64,000 nt of DNA, from assembly GCA_900541875.1 (NCBI GenBank), contig UQLF01000004.1:1-64000 (forward strand). The letters are read 5' to 3'. Shown one piece after another: positions 16,374 to 25,575 of the stretch. Origin of the DNA: an uncultured Collinsella sp. (GTDB taxonomy: Bacteria > Actinomycetota > Coriobacteriia > Coriobacteriales > Coriobacteriaceae). The notes below the pieces were generated by a model. The model did not search any database. It was not told the origin of the DNA and saw only the letters and a program-made list of their open reading frames with translations. The position numbers and the translations under genes were made by a program. Every line of letters begins with the position of its first letter. Positions within the stretch are counted from its first letter, which is position 1.

Positions 16374-17483
16374 CTATAGATACGCGCCGAGGTTGATGGC
16401 CGTGGCGTCGGCCTGACTGCTTGCCTGGGTGCTGGCGCGCTCCAGCAGGAACGGACGTACCAGTTCTTGGCGGTTGATATCCTCGGCGGCGACTGCGGTG
16501 ACGGTACGCGCTGCGGAGCCGACACGGATATGTTTGGTCTTTGCCGGGGCCTTGTCCTCGATTTGCTCCATGAGCAGCTGGACACCCTTGCGGCCAATCT
16601 CGTAGCCCGGGGGCGCTACCGTAGTGAGCGGGACTGACCCGCTCCAAGCGAGCGGGTTGCCATCGCAGCCTGCTACGCGTACTTGCCCGGGGACAGAGAT
16701 GCCCTTGTCGACCAGTGCCGAGATAACGCCCGAGGCCAGCACGTCGGTTAGACCGACGACAAAATCGGGGCGTTCGTCGGCGGGACGCCCGGCGATTTGG
16801 GCACCGATGCCGTAGCCGTCGGCAGCGGTATTCCATTCGCCGGCGTCGATGACTTCGATCTTGATATCGGGGTGCAGGGCGAGCGCCTTATGAATGCCAA
16901 GGACGCGCAGGGTGAGTTGCATAAATGCTGCTCGGCCGACGACGACAATATGGTGCGCGCCGCGGGCGATGGCAAGTTCGGCAATGATGCGACCCTGGGC
17001 CTCGTTGTCGGCCGCTACGTAGTAGCCGGGCTCGGAGCAATGGATGTCCAGATGGACGATCGGCACGGGCATCTTGGTCATGGCGGGGTGCCAGTCGGGG
17101 GACGCCATGGGCTGAACCATGACGCCGGACATCTGCGTGCCCATAAAATAGCGCAGGTAATGGTCCTCGAGAATGTCGTCGTTATCGGCGTTGGCGATGA
17201 GCAGGTCGTAGCCGTGCTTGCGGGCCTCGTTGTGGGCGCCGCTGGCGATTTGGAGCGAAAAGCCGTGATCGAGACGGGGGAGCACCAGGCCAAAGGACTT
17301 GGTGGCGCCGCCCGCGAGCTGACGGGCGCTTTGGTTGGGCAGGTAGCCAAGGCGATTGATGGTCTCGTTGATGAGCTTGAGGGTCTCGGGGCGCAGCTTT
17401 TCGGGGTGGTTGAGCGCGTTGGAAACCGTGCCCAGCGAAACCCCAGCCTCGCGCGCGACGTCGCTGATTTTTACCTTTGCCAT
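16374..17483 (-). CDS. LacI-family transcriptional regulator
   Basis: A 369-aa repressor with N-terminal HTH (VKISDVAREAGVSLGTVSNALN) and a sugar-binding-protein-like core; the region QPMASPDWHPAM and the later GYEIGRKGVQLLMEQI are typical. The ATG at 17483 follows AAAGGGG. The reading frame stays open far upstream through antisense glmS, but that part has no start signal or recognisable domain. The C-terminal ~35 residues extend beyond the usual end. It diverges from glmS across 300 bp, so glmS or amino-sugar genes are possible targets, but this is only positional. Confidence 0.88.
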   Translation of the reverse strand: MAKVKISDVAREAGVSLGTVSNALNHPEKLRPETLKLINETINRLGYLPNQSARQLAGGATKSFGLVLPRLDHGFSLQIASGAHNEARKHGYDLLIANADNDDILEDHYLRYFMGTQMSGVMVQPMASPDWHPAMTKMPVPIVHLDIHCSEPGYYVAADNEAQGRIIAELAIARGAHHIVVVGRAAFMQLTLRVLGIHKALALHPDIKIEVIDAGEWNTAADGYGIGAQIAGRPADERPDFVVGLTDVLASGVISALVDKGISVPGQVRVAGCDGNPLAWSGSVPLTTVAPPGYEIGRKGVQLLMEQIEDKAPAKTKHIRVGSAARTVTAVAAEDINRQELVRPFLLERASTQASSQADATAINLGAYL

Positions 17484-17532
17484 AGCGGCCCCTTTGATGC
17501 GTTTCAAGTACAAGGCAGATTGTAGCATCCCA

Positions 17533-17569
17533 AACCTACCAAAAAGGGACAGGTTTATTTTGGCAGGTT
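17533..17569. repeat. CTGTCCC-loop palindrome, AACCTGCC arms, copy 3 (reverse)
   Basis: AACCTACC / GGCAGGTT arms with GGGACAGG in the loop: the reverse complement of 13871-13907. Confidence 0.75.
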
Positions 17570-17589
17570 TTATCTGGGGAAACGCTGGA

Positions 17590-17636
17590 GCCCAGGCCAC
17601 CACAAAGGCGCCTGTCCCCATCGTGGTGGTTTGGGC
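17590..17636. repeat. CTGTCCC-loop palindrome, CCACCAC arms, copy 1
   Basis: GCCCA-gg-CCACCAC / GTGGTGG-tt-TGGGC around a loop with GCCTGTCCCC. The same core and arms occur at 53700-53735. Confidence 0.7.
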
Positions 17637-17649
17637 ATGTGTGCATCGG

Positions 17650-17686
17650 GTGGTATCTAAGTTGAGATACCACTTCTGGTATATCA
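17650..17686. promoter_or_regulatory. Candidate operator upstream of glmS
   Basis: Inverted repeat GTGGTATCT (17650-17658) / AGATACCAC (17665-17673), followed by a third half-site TGGTATATC (17678-17686). GAGTACAAT at 17700-17708 may hold the glmS -10. The TGGTAT half-site is compatible with a GntR- or LacI-type regulator. No glmS ribozyme is recognisable. Confidence 0.4.
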
Positions 17687-17783
17687 GCTTGCGTTTGCGT
17701 GAGTACAATACTCGAACGTTATACGTCTCAGCGCCCCCTGTGCGTGGACGTCTTGCAGTCACGCGAACGAAGGGATTTATCCT

Positions 17784-19631
<1,848 letters not shown>

Positions 19632-19651
19632 TCGAGTTCCGTCACCCTAAC

Positions 19652-19691
19652 AACAAGGCCCGGCTCCGTTGCAGCGGAGCCGGGCCTTGTT
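19652..19691 (+). terminator. Rho-independent terminator of glmS
   Basis: A 17-bp perfect stem, AACAAGGCCCGGCTCCG with its complement, loop TTGCAG. Confidence 0.8.
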
Positions 19692-19707
19692 GCATTTGAC
19701 CAGATAA

Positions 19708-19744
19708 AACCTGCCAAAATGAACCTGTCCCTTTTTGGCAGGTT
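19708..19744. repeat. CTGTCCC-loop palindrome, AACCTGCC arms, copy 4
   Basis: Same as 13871-13907 with one loop change (TGAA for TAAA). It overlaps the stop codon (19743-19745) of the minus-strand GntR gene. Confidence 0.75.
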
Positions 19745-20474
19745 AGCGGAGCTTGCTGGTCTCGAAGTACTCGGGGAACTGGTCCAGAACCTCGGTCTGG
19801 TTGCGGAACATCATGTGCAGGTGCTTGCTGACCAAAAAGCTCGCTTCGATGGGGTCGCGACCGGCGATAGCGCGGCGAATCTGCTTGTGCTCGTTCACGA
19901 TGTCCTGATTGTCGAGAACCTGCGTGGCGGCGCGCAGCCAGCGGAAGCGCTCCAGGTCGGCATTGGTCTCCTCGAGCCACGACCACACGGTGCTGCGGCA
20001 TGCGATGCTAAAAATCATGTGATGCATGAGGTTGTCGCTCAAAAAGAAGCCGATGCGATCCTCTTCGGCCATGGCCTTTTCCTGCAGCGCGATGGCGCGG
20101 TCGAGCTGCTCGATGCCGGCCGACGTGGCGCGCGCACAGCATTCCACGATCACCTGCTTTTCCAGATGTTCGCGGATGTAACAGGCGCTCTCGGCAAGGG
20201 TGAGGTTGATGGGTGAGACGTAGGTGCCGCTCTGGGGCACGGTGCGCACCAGGCCTTCCTGCGCCAAGCGAACCAAAGCCTCGCGCACGGGCGTGCGACC
20301 CATATCCAGGTCGTCGCAAAGTTGCTTGACGCCCAGCTTTTCGCCCGGCTTGTAGTCCAGGTAGACGATCTTGCGTCGAATGGTGTGATAGGACTGGTCC
20401 TGTAGGCTCGTTTCCTGCTCGCCAATGTGCATCGATTCTTCCATAGCGCCTCGCAACTGTTCTATCAAACTCAT
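19743..20474 (-). CDS. GntR-family transcriptional regulator, FCD (FadR) subfamily
   Basis: A 243-aa regulator with an N-terminal winged helix (YHTIRRKIVYLDYKPGEKLG, then MGRTPVREALVRLAQEGLV and TYVSPI) and a C-terminal all-helical FCD ligand-binding domain containing MHHMIFSIAC and EHKQIRRAIAGRD. The ATG at 20474 has no Shine-Dalgarno; the in-frame ATG at 20444 follows GCGAGG and is an equally good start (233 aa). It diverges from the YeiH-type transporter gene, which it probably regulates. Family ligands are usually small organic acids. Confidence 0.88.
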   Translation of the reverse strand: MSLIEQLRGAMEESMHIGEQETSLQDQSYHTIRRKIVYLDYKPGEKLGVKQLCDDLDMGRTPVREALVRLAQEGLVRTVPQSGTYVSPINLTLAESACYIREHLEKQVIVECCARATSAGIEQLDRAIALQEKAMAEEDRIGFFLSDNLMHHMIFSIACRSTVWSWLEETNADLERFRWLRAATQVLDNQDIVNEHKQIRRAIAGRDPIEASFLVSKHLHMMFRNQTEVLDQFPEYFETSKLR

Positions 20475-20637
20475 ATGTCAGTTGTTAATTATGCCGCGAA
20501 TCAGCTCTCCGCGGTGGGTAATTCGGCTGTTGCCTGAGAACTATTGCGGCATCTTAGTCTGTGTTTGCGCAAGGCTGCGCTCAATGTTGCCGTATCATAA
20601 GCCGTCGCAAACGTGAAATAGAAAGAAGGAATCCCAT

Positions 20638-21672
20638 ATGCAACTGGCAAATATCGTACGCGAGCGCTGGAAGGGCGTCTTGTTCTGCCTGATCATCGCT
20701 ATCCCCGCGACGTTGCTCGGCAAACAGATTGAGGTGGTCGGCGGGCCGGTGTTTGCCATCCTCTTTGGCATGGTCCTGGCGCTCGTCCTTCCCAAGAATC
20801 GTCGCGAACCGCTCGCTGCTGGCGTCACCTATACGTCCAAAAAAGTCTTGCAGTACGCGGTTATCCTGCTTGGCTTTGGCATGAACCTCTCCCAGATTCT
20901 GTCCAAGGGCGCCCAGTCGCTGCCGATTATCGTGGCGACAATCTCGACCTCGCTTGTCATCGCCTTTGTGCTCTGCCACGTTATGAACGTGCCGGGTAAG
21001 ATCGCGACGCTTGTGGGTGTGGGTTCGTCGATTTGCGGCGGTTCGGCCATCGCCGCGACCGCGCCCGTCATCGATGCCGACGATCGCGAGATTGCCCAGG
21101 CTATTTCGGTCATCTTCCTGTTTAACGTTATCGCGGCGCTCGTGTTTCCAACGCTCGGCGGCATGCTCGGGCTGACCAACGAGGGCTTTGGCCTGTTTGC
21201 CGGTACCGCCATCAACGACACCTCGTCCGTAACGGCTGCGGCGAGCGCTTGGGACAGCATGCATCCCGGCGCCAATGTGCTCGAGAGCGCCACGGTGGTT
21301 AAGCTTACCAGGACGCTGGCCATTATTCCCATCACGTTGGTCCTCGCATGCTGGCAGATGCATCTGGCACGCAAGGCCGGCGGCGACGCCAAAAGCACGT
21401 TCTCCCTCAAACGCGCGTTTCCCATGTTTGTGCTGTTCTTTGTGCTGGCGAGCGTGATCACTACGGTGTTTCAGCTTCCCGCGTCCTTTACGGCGCCCAT
21501 CAAGGAGCTGTCGAAGTTCTTTATCGTGATGGCCATGGCGGCTATTGGTTTTAATACCGATATCGTCGAGCTGGTCAAAAAGGGCGGCAAGCCCATCGCG
21601 CTGGGCTTTTGTTGCTGGATTGGCATTGCGTGCATGAGCTTGGGAATGCAACACGTGCTGGGAATCTGGTAG
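20638..21672 (+). CDS. YeiH-family putative sulfate/anion exporter
   Basis: A 344-aa integral membrane protein of the UPF0324/YeiH family (Cons_hypoth698), with about ten hydrophobic segments. Diagnostic stretches are VLLGFGMNLSQI, GVGSSICGGSAIAATAPVI and FAGTAINDTSSVTAA. The family is annotated as putative sulfate exporters, without a firm transport assay known to me. Start ATG 20638 follows GAAAGAAGGA. The divergent FCD-type GntR regulator suggests control by an organic acid or sulfur-related metabolite. Confidence 0.85.
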   Translation: MQLANIVRERWKGVLFCLIIAIPATLLGKQIEVVGGPVFAILFGMVLALVLPKNRREPLAAGVTYTSKKVLQYAVILLGFGMNLSQILSKGAQSLPIIVATISTSLVIAFVLCHVMNVPGKIATLVGVGSSICGGSAIAATAPVIDADDREIAQAISVIFLFNVIAALVFPTLGGMLGLTNEGFGLFAGTAINDTSSVTAAASAWDSMHPGANVLESATVVKLTRTLAIIPITLVLACWQMHLARKAGGDAKSTFSLKRAFPMFVLFFVLASVITTVFQLPASFTAPIKELSKFFIVMAMAAIGFNTDIVELVKKGGKPIALGFCCWIGIACMSLGMQHVLGIW

Positions 21673-21938
21673 AGAAGCAGCTTATTTGCGTACTGCATGC
21701 TGGTGAGCGCATTCTCACGGTGGAGCGATAGGAGCGCTTGCGGGTATGGCTTGTCCGCAGGTTTATAAGTCCCGAAGAGCTCTTATCGCCCCGCCAGGAT
21801 GGCGATGCGGGGCAACACCTATACTCGCAGGACGGCGCTTTCTGCCCTATAGTGTTTGGTGAACAATATCGTTCAATTTTGAAACACTCGGTCGTGTGAC
21901 CGTCGGCGGCTGCATGTCGCCGCGGACAGGGGCAAATC

Positions 21939-23156
21939 ATGGATAGCGATGCCAAGCTGGACATCTTGACCGAGGCCCTGGATGCTGCCGGGGCCTCGGC
22001 ATTGGCAATCGATGCGCGTGGGGACGTCGCGATCTCGATCATGAATGACGCGGCGCTTGAGCGGGATGTGGCGGCTTTTGTTGCCGAGCGCCTCGACCGT
22101 ATAGGAGACGGCGCGCGTCTGGTTATGGGGCGTGCGGGTACGCGCCTGAGCCTGACCGTTCGCCCCACCGACAAAGAGGGCGGGGGCCTTTGGGTCGTCG
22201 TGGTCCGCGAGGTGCGCGGCGCCGCGGCGCATGCGGGCATCGAGTGGCTCAACGCCGACGAAGTTGAGGCCCGCTACGAATCGAGCGCGTACGGCATCGT
22301 TGAGGGGGCGGCCTCGGTGGCTGCGCCGGTTGCCGAGAGCTACGCGCGCGGTGTGCCCCTTATGCTCGAGGGCGAGCTGGGAGCGGGTCAGGTCGAGATC
22401 GCCAAGCGCCTCTATCTGGACGGTCCTTTTGCCGATCAGCCCTTTGTTTCCGTTGCGCTCGATGAGCTCACCGAGCGCGGTTGGCGCCATGTGCTCAAAA
22501 GCTCCGAATCGCCGCTGTTCCAAACGGGGCTGACACTTTGCATTGAGGGCTGGAACGCGGTTGTCCCCCAGCGCCTCCGCGAGCTGGTCTCCACGATGAC
22601 CGACACCGCGTTGGCGACGCGCTGCCATGTGGTGCTGACAGCGAATGACATGCCGGGCGGCGGCGAAAGTGATCAAGCCGCCTTTGTGACCGAGCGCTTT
22701 GCCTGTGCGGTGAGCGTGGCGCCGGCAATCGCCGAGCAGAGAGCCGCGTCGACGAAGGTCGCGCGCTATTTGGAATATCTCGCTGATGCATTTGGGACGG
22801 CAGCGCCCACGCTGTCTGTCGCGGCGACGAAGACGCTCGATGCTTACCGCTGGCCGCGCAATTATCTGCAGCTCCGCGAGGTCTCGGAACGACTGTATAT
22901 ATTGGTGGGGGCGGGCACGGTGGACCGCGCTATGGCGGAGGAAGTGCTCGCCCAAGAGGACGTGATTAAGACCGCAACCTTTGGCGCCCCGACACTCGAA
23001 AGCGACCTGTATATTCTGCGACCGCTGGCCGATACCGAGCGAGATATAGCGCATCTGGTTGTAGACCATCTCCATGGCAACCGAACCCGTGCGGCGGAGG
23101 TGCTGGGCATAAGCCGTACAACGCTGTGGCGCTTGCTGAAGGACGATGACCGTTGA
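21939..23156 (+). CDS. NtrC-like regulator with a degenerate AAA+ domain and Fis-type HTH
   Basis: A 405-aa protein laid out like a sigma-54 enhancer-binding protein: N-terminal PAS-like part (1-~100), central region (~120-320) and C-terminal Fis-type HTH (LVVDHLHGNRTRAAEVLGISRTTLWRLLK). The central part keeps the fold outline (EGELGAGQVEIAKRLYLDGP where G-E-S-G-T-G-K is expected, and a WPRNYLQLREVSERL segment), but the Walker A lysine and the GAFTGA loop are absent. It is thus unlikely to hydrolyse ATP or drive sigma-54 and probably acts as an ordinary DNA-binding regulator. Start ATG after AGGGGC. The nearest candidate target is the YeiH gene upstream. Confidence 0.75.
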   Translation: MDSDAKLDILTEALDAAGASALAIDARGDVAISIMNDAALERDVAAFVAERLDRIGDGARLVMGRAGTRLSLTVRPTDKEGGGLWVVVVREVRGAAAHAGIEWLNADEVEARYESSAYGIVEGAASVAAPVAESYARGVPLMLEGELGAGQVEIAKRLYLDGPFADQPFVSVALDELTERGWRHVLKSSESPLFQTGLTLCIEGWNAVVPQRLRELVSTMTDTALATRCHVVLTANDMPGGGESDQAAFVTERFACAVSVAPAIAEQRAASTKVARYLEYLADAFGTAAPTLSVAATKTLDAYRWPRNYLQLREVSERLYILVGAGTVDRAMAEEVLAQEDVIKTATFGAPTLESDLYILRPLADTERDIAHLVVDHLHGNRTRAAEVLGISRTTLWRLLKDDDR

Positions 23157-23240
23157 GCGAGGCGCCCGTGACCGCGCGCGACGCGTGTGCTACAGTCCAA
23201 AGCGTTATTGTTTCGATTTGGTTACGGCGTGCGAGGGCAT

Positions 23241-23816
23241 ATGGCTGAGACTTCAAAACCGAGCCGCAGAAGGCGGAGCGCCGCGCCGGTTAACCGACGC
23301 ACGACATCGGTGACGTGGGGCAAACACGCCTCGGGGTTTGATGGCTCGTTCAAGCGCACTAAATACGGCTATCCTTCGGCAAGCGCCCGCTTGGCAATGC
23401 AGGCAGAGTCCTCGCTGTGGGGCCGCAAACGCGTGGTGGGCTCAAAGCTCAAGCACGACGGCACGCTTGGTTACATCAGCCGCGGGGCGGCTCGCCGCAG
23501 TGGGCTCAATCCTGCTGGTTGGCATCGTTATGTTCCGATCGTGGCCGTCGTTGCAGTGATCGTCGTCGCACTCGCTGCGCTTGGCTACGCCGGCGGTGGC
23601 GCCAACTTGGACGCAATGTTTAAATCGCCCGAGCTCGCGCATGCAGGCACAGAAGTTGTCGAGGGCGCTCAGACCCAGACGGGCGTCGCGCCCCAGCGCG
23701 GTATCGTTGCGGCGGCCTCCACCATCGCCGATGCGCAAAAGGACGAAGACAAGCAAGGCGACGACGCCGAAACGGCCCAGACGAACGAAACGACAACAAC
23801 TCCATCGGCGGGATAA
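23241..23816 (+). CDS. Hypothetical single-pass membrane protein
   Basis: A 191-aa protein I do not recognise. Residues 1-~95 are strongly basic (RRRRSAAPVNRRTTSVTWGK; RKRVVGSKLKHDGTLGYISR), then one membrane segment (VPIVAVVAVIVVALAALGYAGG), then an acidic, Thr/Gln/Glu-rich low-complexity tail (DAQKDEDKQGDDAETAQTNE), presumably outside. The basic cytoplasmic half could contact nucleic acid or membrane lipids; this is a guess. Start ATG 23241 follows GCGAGGGC. Confidence 0.65.
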   Translation: MAETSKPSRRRRSAAPVNRRTTSVTWGKHASGFDGSFKRTKYGYPSASARLAMQAESSLWGRKRVVGSKLKHDGTLGYISRGAARRSGLNPAGWHRYVPIVAVVAVIVVALAALGYAGGGANLDAMFKSPELAHAGTEVVEGAQTQTGVAPQRGIVAAASTIADAQKDEDKQGDDAETAQTNETTTTPSAG

Positions 23817-23825
23817 GTTGCGAGT

Positions 23826-23851
23826 GGGGCAGCTAAAATAGCCCCGTCCCA
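23826..23851. terminator. Possible terminator between convergent genes
   Basis: GGGGC / GCCCC stem with an AT-rich loop, then GTCCCAATTAGC. A related AGCCCC-GTCCCAAATTAGC string follows the hairpin at 36409-36474. Confidence 0.35.
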
Positions 23852-23879
23852 ATTAGCCACCCCCGCTGACGCTCCTGGG

Positions 23880-24401
23880 TTACCTTACGTAGACCACGTT
23901 GTCGCGGCGCGGCTTTGCCTCGGGTAGCGTATCCTCGGCATAGCCCAGAATGCAGTTACCGACACCGCGCAGGCTGCCGTCGGCGGGCAGGCCCCAGCTG
24001 GCCAGCAGCTCCAGACCCTCGGGCGAGTCAAAGACCTCATGCGCGCGGTGAATCCAGCACGAATCGACACCCAGCGCATAGGCAGCATTGAGCAGGTTGC
24101 CCATGGCGAGCGAGCCGTCTTCCAGGTGTGTGGGCACGCTGCGGTCAACCAGCACCACCACAACGGTCTTGGCGCCATAGAAGGGGTCGCTGTTGCTGCC
24201 CATGACCTGGGCGTTGAGCTGTGAGAGACGCTCGACGGTCGCGGGGTCGGTGACGGCGACAAACGTCACCGGCTGGCGGCCCATGCCGCTCGGTGCATAT
24301 TGGCCGGCTTCGATAATACGTGCAAGCTTTTCGGCCTCGACGGGACGATCGCTGTAGTTGCGGCAGCTGCGGCGGTGAATGAGTGCTTCGATAGTCTCCA
24401 T
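23880..24401 (-). CDS. Nitroreductase-family flavoprotein
   Basis: A 173-aa FMN-dependent oxidoreductase. The N-terminal FMN phosphate-binding motif is HRRSCRNYSDRPV, followed by AGQYAPSGMGRQPVTFVAV, the central LEDGSLAMGNLLNAAYALGVDSCWIHRA typical of the family, and a C-terminal GYAEDTLPEAKPR. The ATG at 24401 follows AAGGAGA; the frame stays open to 24497 without a better start. Substrate unknown; in gut bacteria such enzymes reduce nitro compounds, quinones or enoates. Confidence 0.87.
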   Translation of the reverse strand: METIEALIHRRSCRNYSDRPVEAEKLARIIEAGQYAPSGMGRQPVTFVAVTDPATVERLSQLNAQVMGSNSDPFYGAKTVVVVLVDRSVPTHLEDGSLAMGNLLNAAYALGVDSCWIHRAHEVFDSPEGLELLASWGLPADGSLRGVGNCILGYAEDTLPEAKPRRDNVVYVR

Positions 24402-24695
24402 GGTGTCTCCTTGCGGTGGCGTTGCAGATGCCCCGTTCATACCCGTCGGGCTCAAACGATAGACGGTCAATTGCCCGGCCAAAAGGATAGATTCCAATTG
24501 GGAAAGTAGGTTTGCATAAAAGTACCTTCAGAATGTGACAAACCAATGGGATGGTTAAACGTTTTATCCCGTCTACCCTGCGGTTTTTTACCACTTGCCT
24601 AAATGACGAACGCATAACCTCTGATAAAGGTTTTACTAAAGGAGTACCAACGTTTATTAATGCGCCGTGGTGGCGCCGGGCCAGGAGGTAACATC
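24402..24695. other. Divergent intergenic region
   Basis: No gene. It contains GGTTAAACGTTTTATCCCG and CCCTGCGGTTTTTT (about 24553-24592). A similar string is found reversed at about 59781-59818 upstream of the second transaldolase gene, and partly within the 160-bp element. The meaning is not clear. Confidence 0.3.
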
Positions 24696-24986
24696 ATGTT
24701 CCAGGCTGGAGATGTCGTCGAGACCGACTTCGAAGGATTTCTGAAGCTGCTGCGTTCCAAGACGCGCGCTTTCGTGTCGATCAACGATCACGAGTACTAC
24801 ATCACGCACACCGATGGCTATTGGCGTGTTCAGGATTGCGAGGCCCTCAACGACAAGGGCCACTTTACTGACTGCTCTGAGTTGGTCAACACGGTCTGCG
24901 AGGTCGTCGAGCTGCCGTGGATTGCCGGCAAGAGCCTGCATGACAGCTTCTCGGGCGCTACGGTCTATGAGGCCGTCGCCGCTTAA
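24696..24986 (+). CDS. Small conserved-looking hypothetical protein
   Basis: A 96-aa soluble protein, no membrane segment, acidic, with two or three Cys. Sequence runs FQAGDVVETDFEGFLKLLRSK ... INDHEYYITHTDGYWRVQDCEALNDKGHF. I do not recognise the family. It has a strong AGGAGGT Shine-Dalgarno (24683-24689) and its own terminator, so it is probably well expressed as a single-gene unit. Confidence 0.75.
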   Translation: MFQAGDVVETDFEGFLKLLRSKTRAFVSINDHEYYITHTDGYWRVQDCEALNDKGHFTDCSELVNTVCEVVELPWIAGKSLHDSFSGATVYEAVAA

Positions 24987-25012
24987 CAGACAATAAAACC
25001 CGATTTTCACGT

Positions 25013-25050
25013 GACCGCTGGCGCCGCCCCCGCGCCGGCGGTCTTTTTCT
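25013..25050 (+). terminator. Rho-independent terminator
   Basis: GACCGC-GGCGC / GCGCC-GCGGTC stem followed by TTTTTCT. Confidence 0.85.
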
Positions 25051-25091
25051 GTCGATAGGCCATAAAAGTGCGCGCATTTGCGGAGAGCCTG

Positions 25092-25120
25092 TTGACGATA
25101 GTCAAAACTCGGACTAATCT
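25092..25120 (+). promoter_or_regulatory. Promoter and candidate operator of the MarR-ABC operon
   Basis: TTGACG (25092-25097), 17 nt, TAATCT (25115-25120). The -35 box is embedded in the palindrome TTGAC-gata-GTCAA (25092-25105). AAACTCGGAC and AAAATCGGAC occur as direct copies at about 25105 and 25141. This fits autoregulation by the MarR protein. Confidence 0.55.
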
Positions 25121-25167
25121 AGAGACACAAAATTGGTCAAAAATCGGACAATTGAATGGTGGGATAG

Positions 25168-25575
25168 ATGAATAGTGCGGTTACGCTGGTCGATACCAGC
25201 ACGGCGGGCGGCAGTATTGCCGTAAGCCGTCTGACAAGCGAATGGTTCTACAGCAAGCAGACCATCAACTCGGCAATTAAAACCTTGACGGCGCGGGGCT
25301 TCGCAACGTTGGAGTTTGCCGAAGGCAGCCGTAAGAACAAGGTTGTGAGCCTGACCGAAGAGGGCAGGCGATTTGCCGAGCGTTATGCGCTGCCGGCACT
25401 CAAGGCCGAGCAGCGAGCCTTTGGCGCGCTTGAGCCATGTGAGCAGCGCGAGATTATGCGCTTGATCGGCAAATTCTCTCAGGTGCTCGGCGATGAGTGC
25501 GATGCCTTTAAGCAGCATATCGCTGCCGAGAGCCAAGCCGAGAATCAAGGTGAGGGGGAGTCGTGCGACTGTTAA
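25168..25575 (+). CDS. MarR-family transcriptional regulator (short N-terminus)
   Basis: A 135-aa winged-helix protein. The helix-turn-helix is SRLTSEWFYSKQTINSAIKTLTARGFATLEFAEGSRKNKVVSLTEEG split over helices and wing. A stop codon lies directly before the ATG, so the first dimerisation helix usual in MarR proteins (140-150 aa) is largely missing; dimerisation may depend on the C-terminal helices. It overlaps the first ABC gene by 13 nt and likely represses the exporter operon in response to a toxic ligand. Confidence 0.82.
   Translation: MNSAVTLVDTSTAGGSIAVSRLTSEWFYSKQTINSAIKTLTARGFATLEFAEGSRKNKVVSLTEEGRRFAERYALPALKAEQRAFGALEPCEQREIMRLIGKFSQVLGDECDAFKQHIAAESQAENQGEGESCDC

Noticed and set aside
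17484..17783. glmS ribozyme upstream of glmS
   Set aside because: The expected conserved core and cleavage region could not be seen; the space is taken by palindromes and candidate operators.
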